The position numbers were made by a program, and so were the translations under genes. From Diplonema japonicum (Eukaryota > Euglenozoa > Diplonemea > Diplonemida > Diplonemidae): 64,000 bases of DNA. Positions 1 to 11,704 of this stretch are shown here, one piece after another. Under the pieces are notes generated by a model. That model was not told the DNA's origin. It saw only the letters and a program-made list of their open reading frames with translations, and searched no databases. The stretch's first letter is position 1. Each line of letters starts with the position of its first letter. The stretch lies in assembly GCA_964019335.1 (NCBI GenBank), contig OZ025672.1, forward strand, positions 558,001 to 622,000, read 5' to 3'.

Positions 1-109
1 ACTCACCGCTCATCTTGCCTTGTGATTAACCTGAAATATATGTGTGGTAAGTTTTTTTTTTGATTTTTCTTTGGACGTTCTAGCAGGCTTCGCCTTTAGT
101 TAGGAGGTT

Positions 110-407
110 TGCTCCCCCCCCCCCCCCCCCCCCCCGGGGCTATGCTGGCATGGAAACGCGTTTCCATGCATTTTTTGAAAAAAAGGGAAACGGAAACGTT
201 TCCACGAGCTATGTTGGCAAGAAACGGGGAAATGTTTCCGTTTCTTTATTTCTCAGATACTTAAGGAACGCGTTTCCTTTTCAGAGGAATGTGTTCCCTT
301 CTTAAGGAAACGGTCCCAGAATAAGGAAACGTTTCCGTTTCCTTATTTTCAAAAAAAAGCATGGAAACGCGTTTCCTTGCCAACATAGCCGGGGGGGGGG
401 GGTGCTC
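110..407. repeat. Foldback (palindromic) element with poly(C)/poly(G) ends
   Basis: A run of about 20 C at 115-136 and a run of 12 G at 391-402 bound an imperfect palindrome. The outer ~66 bp on each side (from GGCTATG at 138 and to CATAGCC at 390) are near-identical inverted repeats. Inside are nested short palindromes such as the 22-nt perfect one at 148-169 and several GGAAACGTTTCC boxes. A third partial copy of the terminal sequence (GCTATGTTGGCAAG) lies near 210. The pentamer TGCTC occurs immediately outside both ends (110-114 and 403-407) and looks like a target-site duplication. No coding capacity. It could be a MITE/foldback transposon; its name and family are unknown. Confidence 0.65.
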
Positions 408-1067
408 TTGTCAAACTAAATAAAAAAGACTAACGGGACAAGAATCTGTTTTCACTCATCTCCCCCCCCCCCCCCCCCCCACTTAGGAGGCCAGTTTCCT
501 TTTTGTATTTCATGCTTCATTCTGTTGGTTAGGGGACCACACTAAAGACTACAGTGGTGCCTTCCATATGTTTTTTTTTTTCTTTTTTTTTTTCTCTTTT
601 TTCACCCGCTTGCGGGGCACTCAGGAGATGAGGATGGGCTGGGGGAGGGAACCCTCCCTGGCCTTAACTTCTTGTCTCCCTGACTTCTTTATTTTTTTTT
701 GTATCCCCCCTGTTCATCCCTACCATATGATTTTTATTTTGCAGGTTACCAGAGGAAACAGATACGGGGGATTCTTTTTTTTTATATACAGGAACTTGTG
801 TAGATCGCAAAAGGGGGGAGAATAAGGGAAAAAAAAAGGGTAAACCCCAACACCCCCCCCCCCCCCCCCACCCACCCAAGGCGCTTGTGTTACAAAACAA
901 ACCAGCAAAAAAGAAAATAAACTTGACGGAATTTTTTCTTCTTCATTTTTCTTTTTCTTTTTCTTTCTTTTTTTCTTTTTTTTTTTTTTTTCAAACAAAG
1001 TTTTGTCCTTGGCAGGATGGGTTTCGTTGTTTCTTTCTTCTTTTTCTCCTCCTCGTCTTTCTCTTCC
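408..1067. other. Low-complexity intergenic sequence
   Basis: Poly-T, poly-C and pyrimidine-rich stretches downstream of the phosphodiesterase gene. I see no gene; the short open frames are homopolymer translations. Confidence 0.7.
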
Positions 1068-3120
1068 CTACAGGTCAGCATGATTAGCCCAGTATGCTTT
1101 GTTTTCTTCTGTTAAATCAACAGAAAAATGCATCGCTGGTAAGAACTCCGATATGCACTCAAACAACGGCACCACAATGTAGTTCATAAAAGCAATTTGC
1201 CCCTTTGCCATCGCAGGTAGGTACCTGTCCATAAAAGGCGAACAGGGGAATCCCAGGTTCCGTTCACGATCACCTTGCATGTAGAACTCGTCCGCGATCT
1301 GTTGGGTTTCATGATTGACAAAAAAAAAAAATTCCTACCTGGTTGCACCACCCCAAGTAGAGGGTTTGTTCTCTCCCGCAGTTTGAGATATCTGCCATCT
1401 TAACTGCCATCGACAGCGCCAATCTGATGTCCTCTTTCTTTTTGAACTCGTGATCCTCAGCCAACCGCCTTTTGAATGTCCCTAGGATCTTCGCGTGCAA
1501 GCCCATATCAGTGGCGAGAACCTTTTTTTTTTCCCCTCTTTTTTTTTTCAAATCTCATGCATACCATCTCCACGATCGTCTCACGGATATCACGTTTCTG
1601 TTCGTCAGCGAAGCACTCGAGGATGTTGAACTTCTCCATCTTCATCAGCTCGAAGACGCTGGACACGTGGATGTTCTCGAGGATAGAGCGGTCGTTGAAG
1701 AGCGTCGCGAGGTACGTCTGCACTCTGTGTGTGTGTGTGTGTGTGTGTGTGGTGTGGTGTGATGAAACGCCCATACTTAATATGGAAATTGTTGTTGATG
1801 CCGGGGTGGTTGTAGTCGTGGATGGCAGCCGCGCACAGGGCAGCGAAGACGTCCTCCGACGCCAGTTTGCACGTCTGTAGTTGTGACAGGTGTAACAGTA
1901 TCAACAGTATCATACCGCCGCCAGCCCGCCTGTTGAGAGGATGTAGTGTGTAATGTGAAGCACGTCAGCCGCGTGCATCGAGTTGTGATATGGGTTCGGG
2001 TGGTACCCTGTTTATATATATTTTTTTCTTATTGCAATGCAATGCAATGCAGACCTGCCTCGACAAGTGACAGCCAATTGAGCATCACCTTCTCGTTGAT
2101 GTTGAACTTCTGCATGAAGCCGTACCTATGCATGAGGGCGTACGCAGTGACGAAGAGGGACCCCCCTTCTGGCTGGTTGACTAGTCCTTCGTGCGAGTAC
2201 GACCCACATGTGGCCTCCTGCAGACTGAAGACGTCGTACTTCCACTTGTCAAGGTCCTGCAGCAGCTGGTAGACCTTCTCCTGCATGGGGTCCGACAGGT
2301 TCTGCGTTGCCAATGCAAACTCCGAAGTGGTGAATGGCTTCACGATGCTGCAGAACTTGTTCTGGTGGCTGTCAGCGTCGTAGAGCTGCCCGTCCGGCCA
2401 CTCCATGAACTGCCCCTTGACAAGCCGCAGGAGGTCGTGCGGGAATTCCTTGCAGTCCTGCTCGCCGAGAGGGTTCCGCACACGGGAGGTCACGTCCTCT
2501 TCTTCTTCTTCTTCTTGGAGCTCCTCGCGTGTTGTGCCGTTCTCCACGGCAGCCTTCTTCTTTGCCTCGTCCAGTGCTTGAAGCTCCTCCTGCAGCTCGA
2601 CGATGCGTGTGTTGTTGTAGGCCACCTTGTCCCTCGATGCTTGGATTGTCTCGTGCAGCTGCGCTTCTTCTTTTTCCAAAGCCTTCGCCTTTGCAAGGGC
2701 CTCTGCGGCTTTGCTGGCAGCTTCTTCAAGCTGTTTCTCTGGGTCCTTTGATGCCCGGAGCTTTGTGAAGGAAAGGATGTTGTCAAGCAGCATCGCATGG
2801 CCATTCACGTTGGACTTCCCGAGCTCAAAGCGCCCGCAGCCAGGGACCTCAAAGGCGCAGGAGGCACCTGCAGGGTGAGAGCTGCACTTGTTTTCGTTGA
2901 ACGCAGCACTCATGACCTCGAAGTACTGCTTGAAGTCAGTGGCTCCTTGTTGTTGCAGTGCAGCCTGTGTGAAGGTGGCGCTGTAGCTGTCATTGCTCGG
3001 CGTAGTGGCTGTGAGGGAGAGCGTCCCCTCGTTTGTCGTCTTCCCCAACACTACCACATTCGTCGGTGTCTTTGTAAATAACTTTGGCAACGCCGTGAGC
3101 GAATCTTCAAGGGTGTGCAT
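1068..3120 (-). CDS. Class I 3',5'-cyclic nucleotide phosphodiesterase
   Basis: Hydrolyses cAMP and/or cGMP. Six exons: 3120-2055, 2007-1916, 1874-1777, 1724-1565, 1521-1339 and 1298-1068 join in frame to 609 aa. The start is the ATG 7 nt after a pyrimidine-rich CCACCAG acceptor. Residues 1-120 are unrecognised, ~130-230 are coiled coil with an acidic stretch, and the C-terminal ~300 residues are the HD-type catalytic domain. The PDE signature YHNSMHAADVLHI, the metal motif HDYNHPG and the helix MADISN are all visible. Splice junctions fall inside the catalytic domain and restore continuous homology, which supports the intron calls. The first intron donor is GTCTGC, the others GTATG or GTAGG. 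No GAF or membrane segment is seen, so input control may come from the coiled coil. Substrate specificity cannot be read. It is the most downstream gene of the minus-strand array. Confidence 0.9.
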
Positions 3121-3585
3121 CCCCTGCTGGTGGTTGTTCGAAAGGACACAAAAAGAAATACACAACACATGCTTCGCCCCCCTACGGCACAAACGAGAAA
3201 AAATAAGTATGGGGGGGGGAAAGGAGGTCGGCACATAAAAGAAAAGAGAAAAAAGGGAGGGGGGGTGGAGTAACAAAAATTTCCTGAGCCCTTCTCCTTT
3301 CGTTTCTGTGATACTTTTTTTTTTTTTTTTTTTTTTGAATTGGAAGAATTTTGAAATCTTTGTTGGTCAGTGAATAGGTGAGGTGGGTAAAGAAGGGTAT
3401 CAAAGAGGGGCAGGCCAAAGGGGTGACTAAATAAAAGAAAACAGGGTGGGGTGCAGCTGGGGGTGGGTGTTCATTATTTCACTTTTGGGGCAGGTCTTCA
3501 CAAAAAAATGAAACTGCCGCCATCCACAGGTTATAACCAAGGGTGAGGGGATGTTCTTGATGAACGGCAGGGGTTTACATAAGTA

Positions 3586-3631
<46 letters not shown>

Positions 3632-5698
3632 TTTTTTTCCCGTTCTCCCTTTTTCTTTCTTTCATTCTCGTTTTCTTTTAGGCAACAACAAAAAAGCAAA
3701 AAAAAAAAAAAAAAAAAAACAGCAGCACTCAGCAGGGCCTTGATCAAGAAAACAAAAAAATCATGGTAATGAGGCTGCTTGGGAAGGGAGGAATGTCTGG
3801 GAAAGAAAAGAAGCAGAAAAAAAAAAAAGAAGAAGAAAAATGTATAGTGGGGAAAGAGAAAAAGAGAGTGTGTGTATTTCCCTCCCCGTCCCCCATTTGT
3901 TTTCACAAGGCAAGGTGCTGTGGGCATTTCTTTTCTTTCTCATTCCCTTCTCCTGAGTAATAAGAAGTCATGTATTGCCCCCCCCCTTCACCCCCTGGTT
4001 TTTGCTTTGGCCGTGTGCCAAGGGGGAGTCTAGAAAAAAGGGGGATAAAAAAGAAAAGGAGAAAGGGGCGGGGGGGGGGGGGGGGGAGAACCTAAGTAAA
4101 AACTAGAGCTCTTCTTCATTTCCTCTTCCCCCCCCCCCCCCCCCGGCCCGTCGTTTTTTTCTTTCTTTCATTCCAAAAATCAATACTGAAGTACAAAAAG
4201 AAATATAAAAAAAGAAGCTGGGTCTTTTTTTTTTTCCTTTTTTTTTTTTCCTTTTTTTTTTCTTAAAGCAGTCAGGGGAGTATTGTCAGGAAGAGAGACT
4301 GTTGGCTGCTGGTAACAAGATTTTTTTTTTTTAAAAAAGATTCTTTTTTTTTTCCAGTGAATTATTTACCCTTACTGTATATATATATATTTTTTTTTTT
4401 CCATCGTATTTTCCTTTCTCCCCAGAAAATTGTTTTTTTTTTGGTATTATGGAATTGAACTGGCAGTTGCAAGTCCCCCTCCCTCTTTCTTCCAACAGCT
4501 GTTTGTGTTGTTACTGTTCTACAGAAGCAGTTCATGCGGAGGTAACTTCTGGCCATTCCGACCAAAATCTTGGGGTTTTGGATTAAACACGAAATCAATA
4601 TATTTTTCAAATAATTACACAGTCGATCATTTTCTCGTGCACTTGGCTCGCTCCTGTTGTACTTCCTCGTCAAGTCAAGTCAAAGACCCGTCCTTGCAGG
4701 CAGGAATAAAAAAAAAAAACTTTGAAGCTTCAGCAGAAGAAATTATCCTTAAGATCTTAACAATAAAATACAGTAGTTATCAAACGAATAAAAGGGCCCA
4801 ACCCGGTGGGCCATCACGCACGTAGGTACTAAAAGAAGCTGAGCACAAAAGTTTTAATCCTTTCCCCTTCTTTCCCATGTCTCTTTTAATACAACCCTGT
4901 TTCCTCTCTTTCTCTTTCTTTCGCACTGTCACCTGGTACCAAGTGAGGTTTTCAAAATAAAAAAATAAAATAAAATAAAAAAAAAAACGGAAGTTCTTTT
5001 TTTTTTTTTTTTTTTTTTCCCTCTCATTTTTTTCTTCACCTTATTATTTTTTTTTGCGTTGTGTGCGCATCTCTTTTTAAAGACCCTAGCCATTGTACAC
5101 CCCACCTCTTTTCTTTGTTCTTCTTCCTTGTTTGTAAAAAAAAGGGGGGGGTGCAGGGAGTTGGGGGGGGGGGGGGGGGGCAATGAGGAAAAAGAAAAAA
5201 CAAGAGGGGAAGAGAAAAAAAAAAAACAGAGAAGGATCATCGTTAGGAGCAATGGGGAACGGGACGGGGAGATGAGGAAAATGAAAAGACGATAAAAAAA
5301 AAAGGAGCTCTCATTAAAAGAAAAAAAAAAAAAAAGAAAAGGAAAACACACTACAGTACAAATGATGCCAGAGAAAAAAAAAGGGGGGGAAGCACATTCT
5401 GCCTTTTTTTAAACCTTTTTTTTTTGCTGCCATAAAAAATAATTCGCACTTTCCCCTTCCCCTCCCCCCCTTTTTATTTTTTTATTTTTAGTTTTTTTTC
5501 GGAAAGGGGGGAGAGGGGTCGGGGAGAAGGACACAACGGTCCCCTTTCTTTTTTTTTTTTTCAATTCTCTTTTCTTCCATAGGACTTATTAAATACAATC
5601 AAATCAAAAAAAAAAGAGGGGAAAAAAAAACAACGTTTTGTTCCTTGCCAAATATCGCAAGCCCCAAGCCCATTTCGAGACCATAAAGTAGTATACCA

Positions 5699-5755
<57 letters not shown>

Positions 5756-6106
5756 CTTTGCGAAATAATGAGTATGTGTCCATAATACCCTTTGAAAGTA
5801 TGTCGTATCATTACATAAAAACCAAACACAAAGAAGGGGGGAGGAGAAAACAATATTGAAGAAAAAAAACAAACGAAAATTGTAACTCCCCCCCCCCCCC
5901 CCCCCCCCCCCTCCCTTTTTTCGAGGGCGCAGGGTAGATAGATCTTCTTTAAACTAGAATCAACTGGGCTGACTGTTTTTAAAAACAAAAAAAAAAAAAA
6001 TCGAGAAAGGGGAGGAAATGGGGAAGCATCAAATATAGGCTGTCCGAACTTGCCGGTAAAGTTCAGAAGAAGGACACAGCACAAAACATCATTCCTTGTT
6101 CCTTTG

Positions 6107-6139
<33 letters not shown>

Positions 6140-6923
6140 CTTTGTATGACCATTCTTAAACCCTAAAAGACAACACGAAGAGACTTTTTCGCTTTTTTCT
6201 TTCCTTTTCTTTTTTTTCTTTCATATCTCTCCCTCCCAGCATGACAAATCAAATTGTTATCACAAAACGCATATCTTGCAAGCTAAATGTTTTTTTTTTT
6301 TTTTTTTAAAGGACCGGAGCTGATTTATCAGTCGAATTTTTTTTTTTTAAAATTAAATTCTGCTAAGGCTTTTTTAGTGCCCTCTCTTTAAAGGGGACTT
6401 ATTGCGCGACCTTTTTTTTTTTTTTTTTTTTTTTTTTACTGAATGCTATATTGCCCATAAATAGGAGAAAAAAAAAAAACAGTGGCACAAACATTAAATC
6501 GCCTTTTTAGACTAAAAACAGCAGTCCTTTATGGGTTAAAAGGATTTTAGGATTTTACAGGATTTCTTAGGTACATGCTATTCATAGGGCTTGTAAAGGA
6601 AAAAGGGTAAGGCGGGGTCCGAACTCTAAGGTCCTGATAAATTGATTTAGGTATTTTAAATTCTTTTTTTTTGACCACTTCCCACCCTTCAAGACTCTAC
6701 CATGAGGTTTTTCCTCCCTCGTTGCTAATATTCTTTTTTTTCCTTGAGTTTCTGCAACACAAAATTCTTTTAAAAAATCCCAGAAATCCGAAATACTCGG
6801 GGCTTGGCCAATCCTAAAAGTATCTTTAAAACCTTTAGGTTGCAAGGAAAACGGGGGGGGGGGGGGAAATAATATAAAAGAAGAAGAATACCTTTTTCAA
6901 ACATGCTAAACCATAACAGTTAG

Positions 6924-6954
<31 letters not shown>

Positions 6955-8013
6955 TCAATCTTTGTCTTGGGAAAAGAAACCCCCCTGGAGCATTTTGTTA
7001 AGTTTGACCTTCTGTTTTTTTTTTTTTTTTTTTTTTTTTGTCTTTTTTTTAAACTAGGGAAATTAACGGAAAAGAAACCCATTATGGCCGCGCTCCTGGG
7101 TGGGTGAGAGGGGGGGGGGGGGGGGGGGGGGGGGGGTCCCACGGTGTCTTTGTTCATCATTTCCCCTTCCTATGCTTCCTGCCTTTTCCCACTCCTCTCT
7201 TTTCTTTGCGCCTCTTTACTGTTTGGGGGGGGAAGAAAGGGAAAAGAAGAGGGGGGAAAAGCAGGGCTTGCCTTTCCCTTTCGTTTGTACTGGCTCTTCC
7301 CCTCTACAGGTACAGGCACTAGGGTTTTTTTTTTTTTTTCCTTCATTAAAATATCGCGGCTCACGAGAAAGGAAGATTTGTCGGAAAAATAACGCTTTCT
7401 CAGTTAGGTTACAACACCTGCCAGAAGGAGAAAATAGGGGGGAAGGAAGCAAAAGAAAAAGGAACCAGTGGGGGGGGGGGGGGGGGGGGAAGGGGGGGGA
7501 GGCCTGAGGGGAGGGGGGAACAAAAAAAACCGTGCTATTCACTTAGAGCTTTTTTTCTTCTTCGTCTTTCTAATCGCTTTTCTTTTTTTTTATTTCCCCT
7601 TTTATTCTCTCTTTTTTCTACTTCCCCCCCCCCCCCCCCACCCTAGCCCCGATAAAACCGAGATGCATGGGTAGTAGTCCATTCCGACCCCCCCGCTTGG
7701 CCCCAAGGCACAAACAAAATGGCGGGGTTTTAATTTTTTCTTTTTTTTTAATTTTCCTTTTTTTTTTTTTTTTTTTTTTGAACACCACGTAATATAAAAA
7801 GAAAAATAGGGGGGAAGGAAGGGGGAAAAAGAGGAAAAAAAAAAGACGAACAAGAGGCCACCCTCCCTTCCCTTCTAAAAGCCCTTCAATTTCCGCTGTG
7901 AACAGAAAGAGTGGTATCGACCTGCTGTCGTAGAGCGTTAGGTTGAGGCGCAGGTGAAGGACGGGTTCTCTCTGTCAAGGGGGCCTTTAATAAAAAAAAA
8001 AGGAAAAAACAAG
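3121..8013. other. Gene-free homopolymer desert
   Basis: Nearly 5 kb dominated by runs of A, T, C or G of 10-54 nt and purine- or pyrimidine-only stretches on both strands. All open frames here translate to F/K/G/P-rich repeats without domains. I see no coding or RNA gene. The boundary with the flanking gene-bearing sequence, which has almost no long runs, is sharp. Confidence 0.7.
5700..5753. repeat. A54 mononucleotide tract
   Basis: An uninterrupted run of 54 adenines, the longest in the window, with no retroelement coding sequence beside it. Its length may be imprecise because such runs are error-prone in assembly. Confidence 0.9.
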
Positions 8014-10000
8014 TTATTCCCTGGTCTCTATCTCGACCGTCTTGTTGGGCTCTGTGGGGTGTGGAACGGATGCTTTCGGTGAAGTGATTTTGCCCTGTGC
8101 TTGCTGTGCCTGTGCAACAGCTGCGGCTGCAGCAGCTGCTGTGTTGCTAGGGGAGAGGACTCTGGCTTTCGCGGCAGCTGCGTTGTTGGGGGACGTTGGG
8201 GGTGACAGGCCGAGCCTTTCCAAGTGCGCATCAAGCTCATCCTCAGTCATAGCGTGCACTCCGTCGTTCTCCTTGGGCTTCTCCGCAACTGCAGAAGTAG
8301 TCGAGGTGTTCGAAGGTGAGATGACTGCCGCCTGCGTCCCAGCAGCAGGGACAAGGACAGGCTGGTTCCCCACCTCCATGGCTGCAGCTGCCTTGCTCAA
8401 CTCATGCCGCATGTGCATGCCCACCGTCATCCCGCCAGCACCTGCAGGGGACATCGTCCCCGCACCTGCAGGGGACATCGTCTGCATGCTGTTCGCACTC
8501 TTCACAGACTGCGGCGAGAACGGCCGCCCATCGGGCCTTGGAGGCGCCTTCGCTCCCGACCACATCACAGAGTCCACCTTCTGCACCCCCCCCAACGTCA
8601 CAGGGCTGTTCTGCATCATCATTTGCCGTGTGGGGTCCATCGGCGACAGCAAGTCCTGTAGTGTGGTTGTGACTCGTTTTTCGCATACCGGTGGAAGCAT
8701 CACTTGCGATTCTGCAAATGACCCCCCTGCCACAGACCCTCCTGCCATGGAGGGTTGGTAATGCGGTGTGCTGCTCGCAGGCATCTGACCCTGCCACGTG
8801 GCCCCCTGTTTGTTATTTGTGAAAAATTTTAAATAAAAGGGGAAAAAACAGCCCCCCCCCCCCCCCCTTTATTCCTTGTGTGGTACCTCTGTGAGACCGC
8901 TGCCATCCATTACTACCTGATGCTCTGTACCTGCGGAGGTGTCGATGGGCATCGGTGCGAAGCGTCTCGACATGCGCTGGGGTTTTTTTTTTCTTCTCTC
9001 TTCTTTTTATTGTGCTGCATACCCTGGCGGCATCCGCCGTGGGTGTGGGTGTGGTGGATGACTGACCAGTCGCTCTGGCAAAGGCTTGCGCCCTGAAAAA
9101 ATTGAGTTTTTTATTTCGTCTCACTACCTTGCAGAGGGCGTGTTGGCTACGTTAGGGCTGCAGAGCAGGGATGGTGGGTTGCTGGGGCTGGCGGCACTAC
9201 GCGGAGAGGGGGGGTTCATGGATGGGATCAGAACGGTAGGAGCGTTGGGGTAGCGGGACTGCCTTGCATTGTGGGATTCAAGAGTGTCTGTTGAGAGGAG
9301 CGAGGGGAGCCCAGCAGAGGCCGATGAGTTCCTCCTCACAAGGCCTGCCGTAGGGGAGATTGGGTGCTCCTTCTCACCGGGGCTGTCGTCTTCTTGTGTG
9401 TCATCACCGTCGGTTTTCTCGGTACACTCTTTAGCTTTGTCCCATGTCTCAGCGGGCACACCCTGTGATGCATGATGCAGTGCTTGAACAACATACTCGC
9501 AAGACGCGGTCGCCAAACTTCTCATATCTCTCCATCAAGTTGGACTTTCTCTTATGCACGTGCACCATGAAGCAGGACTCGCCCCTGAGGTGGCAATCCA
9601 TATTTTACTTTATTTTTTCATACCTTTCGCAATGCCCTGAAAGGAAGGGCGAGCACCTGGGGACCCTGGCACTGGGGAGCTTCCACTTGCTTTGGCACGT
9701 GCGGCAACGGAGGATCTTGGACCCCTTTCTGGTCCTGACGTCGTCCCATTCGTTATGGGTACACGGGCGGCTCATCTCAGCAGGAGGTGCATGGCGGAAA
9801 TGTGTGTGATCCTCGTCTTCCTTCGGCTTCTGGTGTGTGGGGTAGGGGGGGATCTGCAACTGCGGTTGCTGCATTTGCTGTGTTATCTGCTGTGTAACTT
9901 GCTGGATAGGAATCTGGGGGATCTGGCCCGTGTGAGTCAGCATCTGCACTTGCTGAGGCAGCTGCATCGACGGACTCTGCTGCCCTTGAACCGGAACCTG

Positions 10001-10036
<36 letters not shown>

Positions 10037-10292
10037 TTGGTGCTGCTGCTGGTGTTGATGCTGGTGTTGGTGTTGGTGCTGAGGAGGCGGTTGCTGCACC
10101 TGTTGCGGCTGCTGGTACTGGTCGCTGCGGGGAGGCCTGGTACTGCGGTGGCTGCATCTGCTGAGTGTACCCTGTAGTGTCTATTACACCATTGGCCGAA
10201 AGCATGATCTGCTGCCGCGAGGGGTCATTATAGACTGCTGGCTGCTGTTGCTGCTGAACCAGCCCATTCATAGGGCTTACCACAGCTTGCAT
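8014..10292 (-). CDS. Poly-Q CCCH zinc-finger protein (one apparent frameshift)
   Basis: Probable nucleic-acid-binding regulator. Six exons: 10292-9624, 9584-9497, 9462-9128, 9092-9023, 8976-8887 and 8805-8014, total 2044 nt, one base over a multiple of three. The ATG frame is shifted once by a single extra base around 10105-10140 (a GGGG run at 10129 is one candidate) to reach the frame with the long Q/H tract (~9995-10080). Next comes a C/H/C/C module (CTHNEWD... LRCRTCQSKWKL), then a canonical CCCH finger spacing C-x7-C-x5-C-x3-H that is completed only by splicing across the 39-nt intron at 9585-9623. The rest is Ser/Pro/Ala-rich and disordered. The C/H/C/C plus CCCH pairing resembles kinetoplastid RNA-binding proteins I remember. 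Most exons are well supported; the frameshift may be an assembly error or real. Confidence 0.75.
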
Positions 10293-11009
10293 GTTAGTGT
10301 GATGAAACAGAAGCTGCCCCTTTCCTGATGATTAAACTAAACAAGACTCAGCACCTGCTAATTTTCCAGGAAGAATAACAACTAGGGGACAAGGAACAAG
10401 GGAGGGAAGGGCGCCCTAAGACCACTTAACTTTCCAAGTTTCGTTTGCATTCCTTATTTTGTTTTTTCAAATGCATCACTGTTAAAAGACATAAATGGAA
10501 GGAAAGAGAAGACAGCTTAACAGCACGCTCCCCAAGGAATCACTTGACAGGGAGAAACGTTGCCATGGCTACTACCCTGGGTCCTTGCATTAAGGAGGGA
10601 GGAAAGTGAGAATGGGCAAAAAAAAAAAAAAAAAAAAAAAAAAAAGGAAAGAAGGAACTCAACAAATACAGAAGAAAAATACTGCTGGGAGGAAAGGCAA
10701 CGCTTGCACAACATTTAAAAAAAAAAAAAGAGGAGCTGGTCGTTCGTTTGTCACGCGATGCGCCGACAGGGTGCCGACGTCCCCTTTTCTGTAGTCAACT
10801 CTCTTGAGACCCTTTTCTTGCAATAAAAGGGAGGAACTGGCCGTTGTTTGTAGAAGCACGGAGAAGTGAATCCGTAAAGATCTTTGCCACCGTTCTCCTT
10901 TTGTATAGACGGGTTTAAAAAAGAAAAGAAGACACAATACTTCCTCGCATATGGGGGGGGGGGGGGGTACGATGAATGAAAAAGGGGGGAAAGAGGACCA
11001 GGACGAGGG

Positions 11010-11043
<34 letters not shown>

Positions 11044-11704
11044 CTTCGTTTAATGGAAAACCTTTAACTTGCCGATTTTTCTCTCAGAAAAGCCAAGTCA
11101 GGCAGACCCAGATGGGTTAGGAATCACGTGATAATAATAAAAGCGAGAACACCCCTTAGGGGATGGGCACTTTCTGTGACCTTTTGTTTTGTTTTGTTTT
11201 GTTTTGTTTTGTTTTGAATATCATGCTCATTCGTTTTAACTTTTTTTTTTTGATTCATAGGCCCAATCAAAAAAATACACACAAAAAAAAAAGAACTGAC
11301 AAAACTTAATGATTCAAGAGCAAAAGAGTGCAATGGGTGATGGGTGTCAAAAAGAAAGAAGGGGGGGGGGGGGGGGGATGAAAGAGGGAGAGAGAGAGAA
11401 AAAAAAAATAGACAAGAGAAAGAGATTTTTCCTTTCGGGTTTCCCCTCTTTTTTTTTTTTTCTTTTTCTTTTCCTTTTTAAAACATCCCTTCGTTCGAGA
11501 CCTACCGTATTTATTTAAAACACGGCACGGGTGGGAGGGGACTTAGTCCGAGTTCGTTTTTTTTTTCTCCCCCTTTCCCCCCCCCTTTTTTTTCTTGTTC
11601 ATTCTTTTTTTTTTCATGCAAGTCAAAAGCGAGGCCCTCTTAAAAAGGTTTCATCCCCCAACTTGCAAGACGCTTTTAAAAAAAAAAAAAAAATGTTCTT
11701 CCCA
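10293..11704. other. Low-complexity intergenic region
   Basis: Poly-A, poly-T and poly-G runs, plus a (TTTTG)n microsatellite near 11183-11216. No gene seen. Confidence 0.6.

Noticed and set aside
568-998. Overlapping frames on both strands
   Set aside because: Homopolymer translations.
3121-3276. Extended N-terminus of the phosphodiesterase
   Set aside because: Polypyrimidine-AG acceptor lies inside; hydrophobic stretch is non-coding leader.
3427-3927. Long minus-strand frame rich in F and K
   Set aside because: Translation of poly-T/poly-A runs without domain or composition of a gene.
9692-10177. Leucine-rich open frame on the plus strand
   Set aside because: It is the antisense of the poly-Q tract; no other coding signal.
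11493-11512. B-box-like GTTCGAGACC, possible tRNA gene
   Set aside because: No A box, no cloverleaf; surrounded by poly-T.
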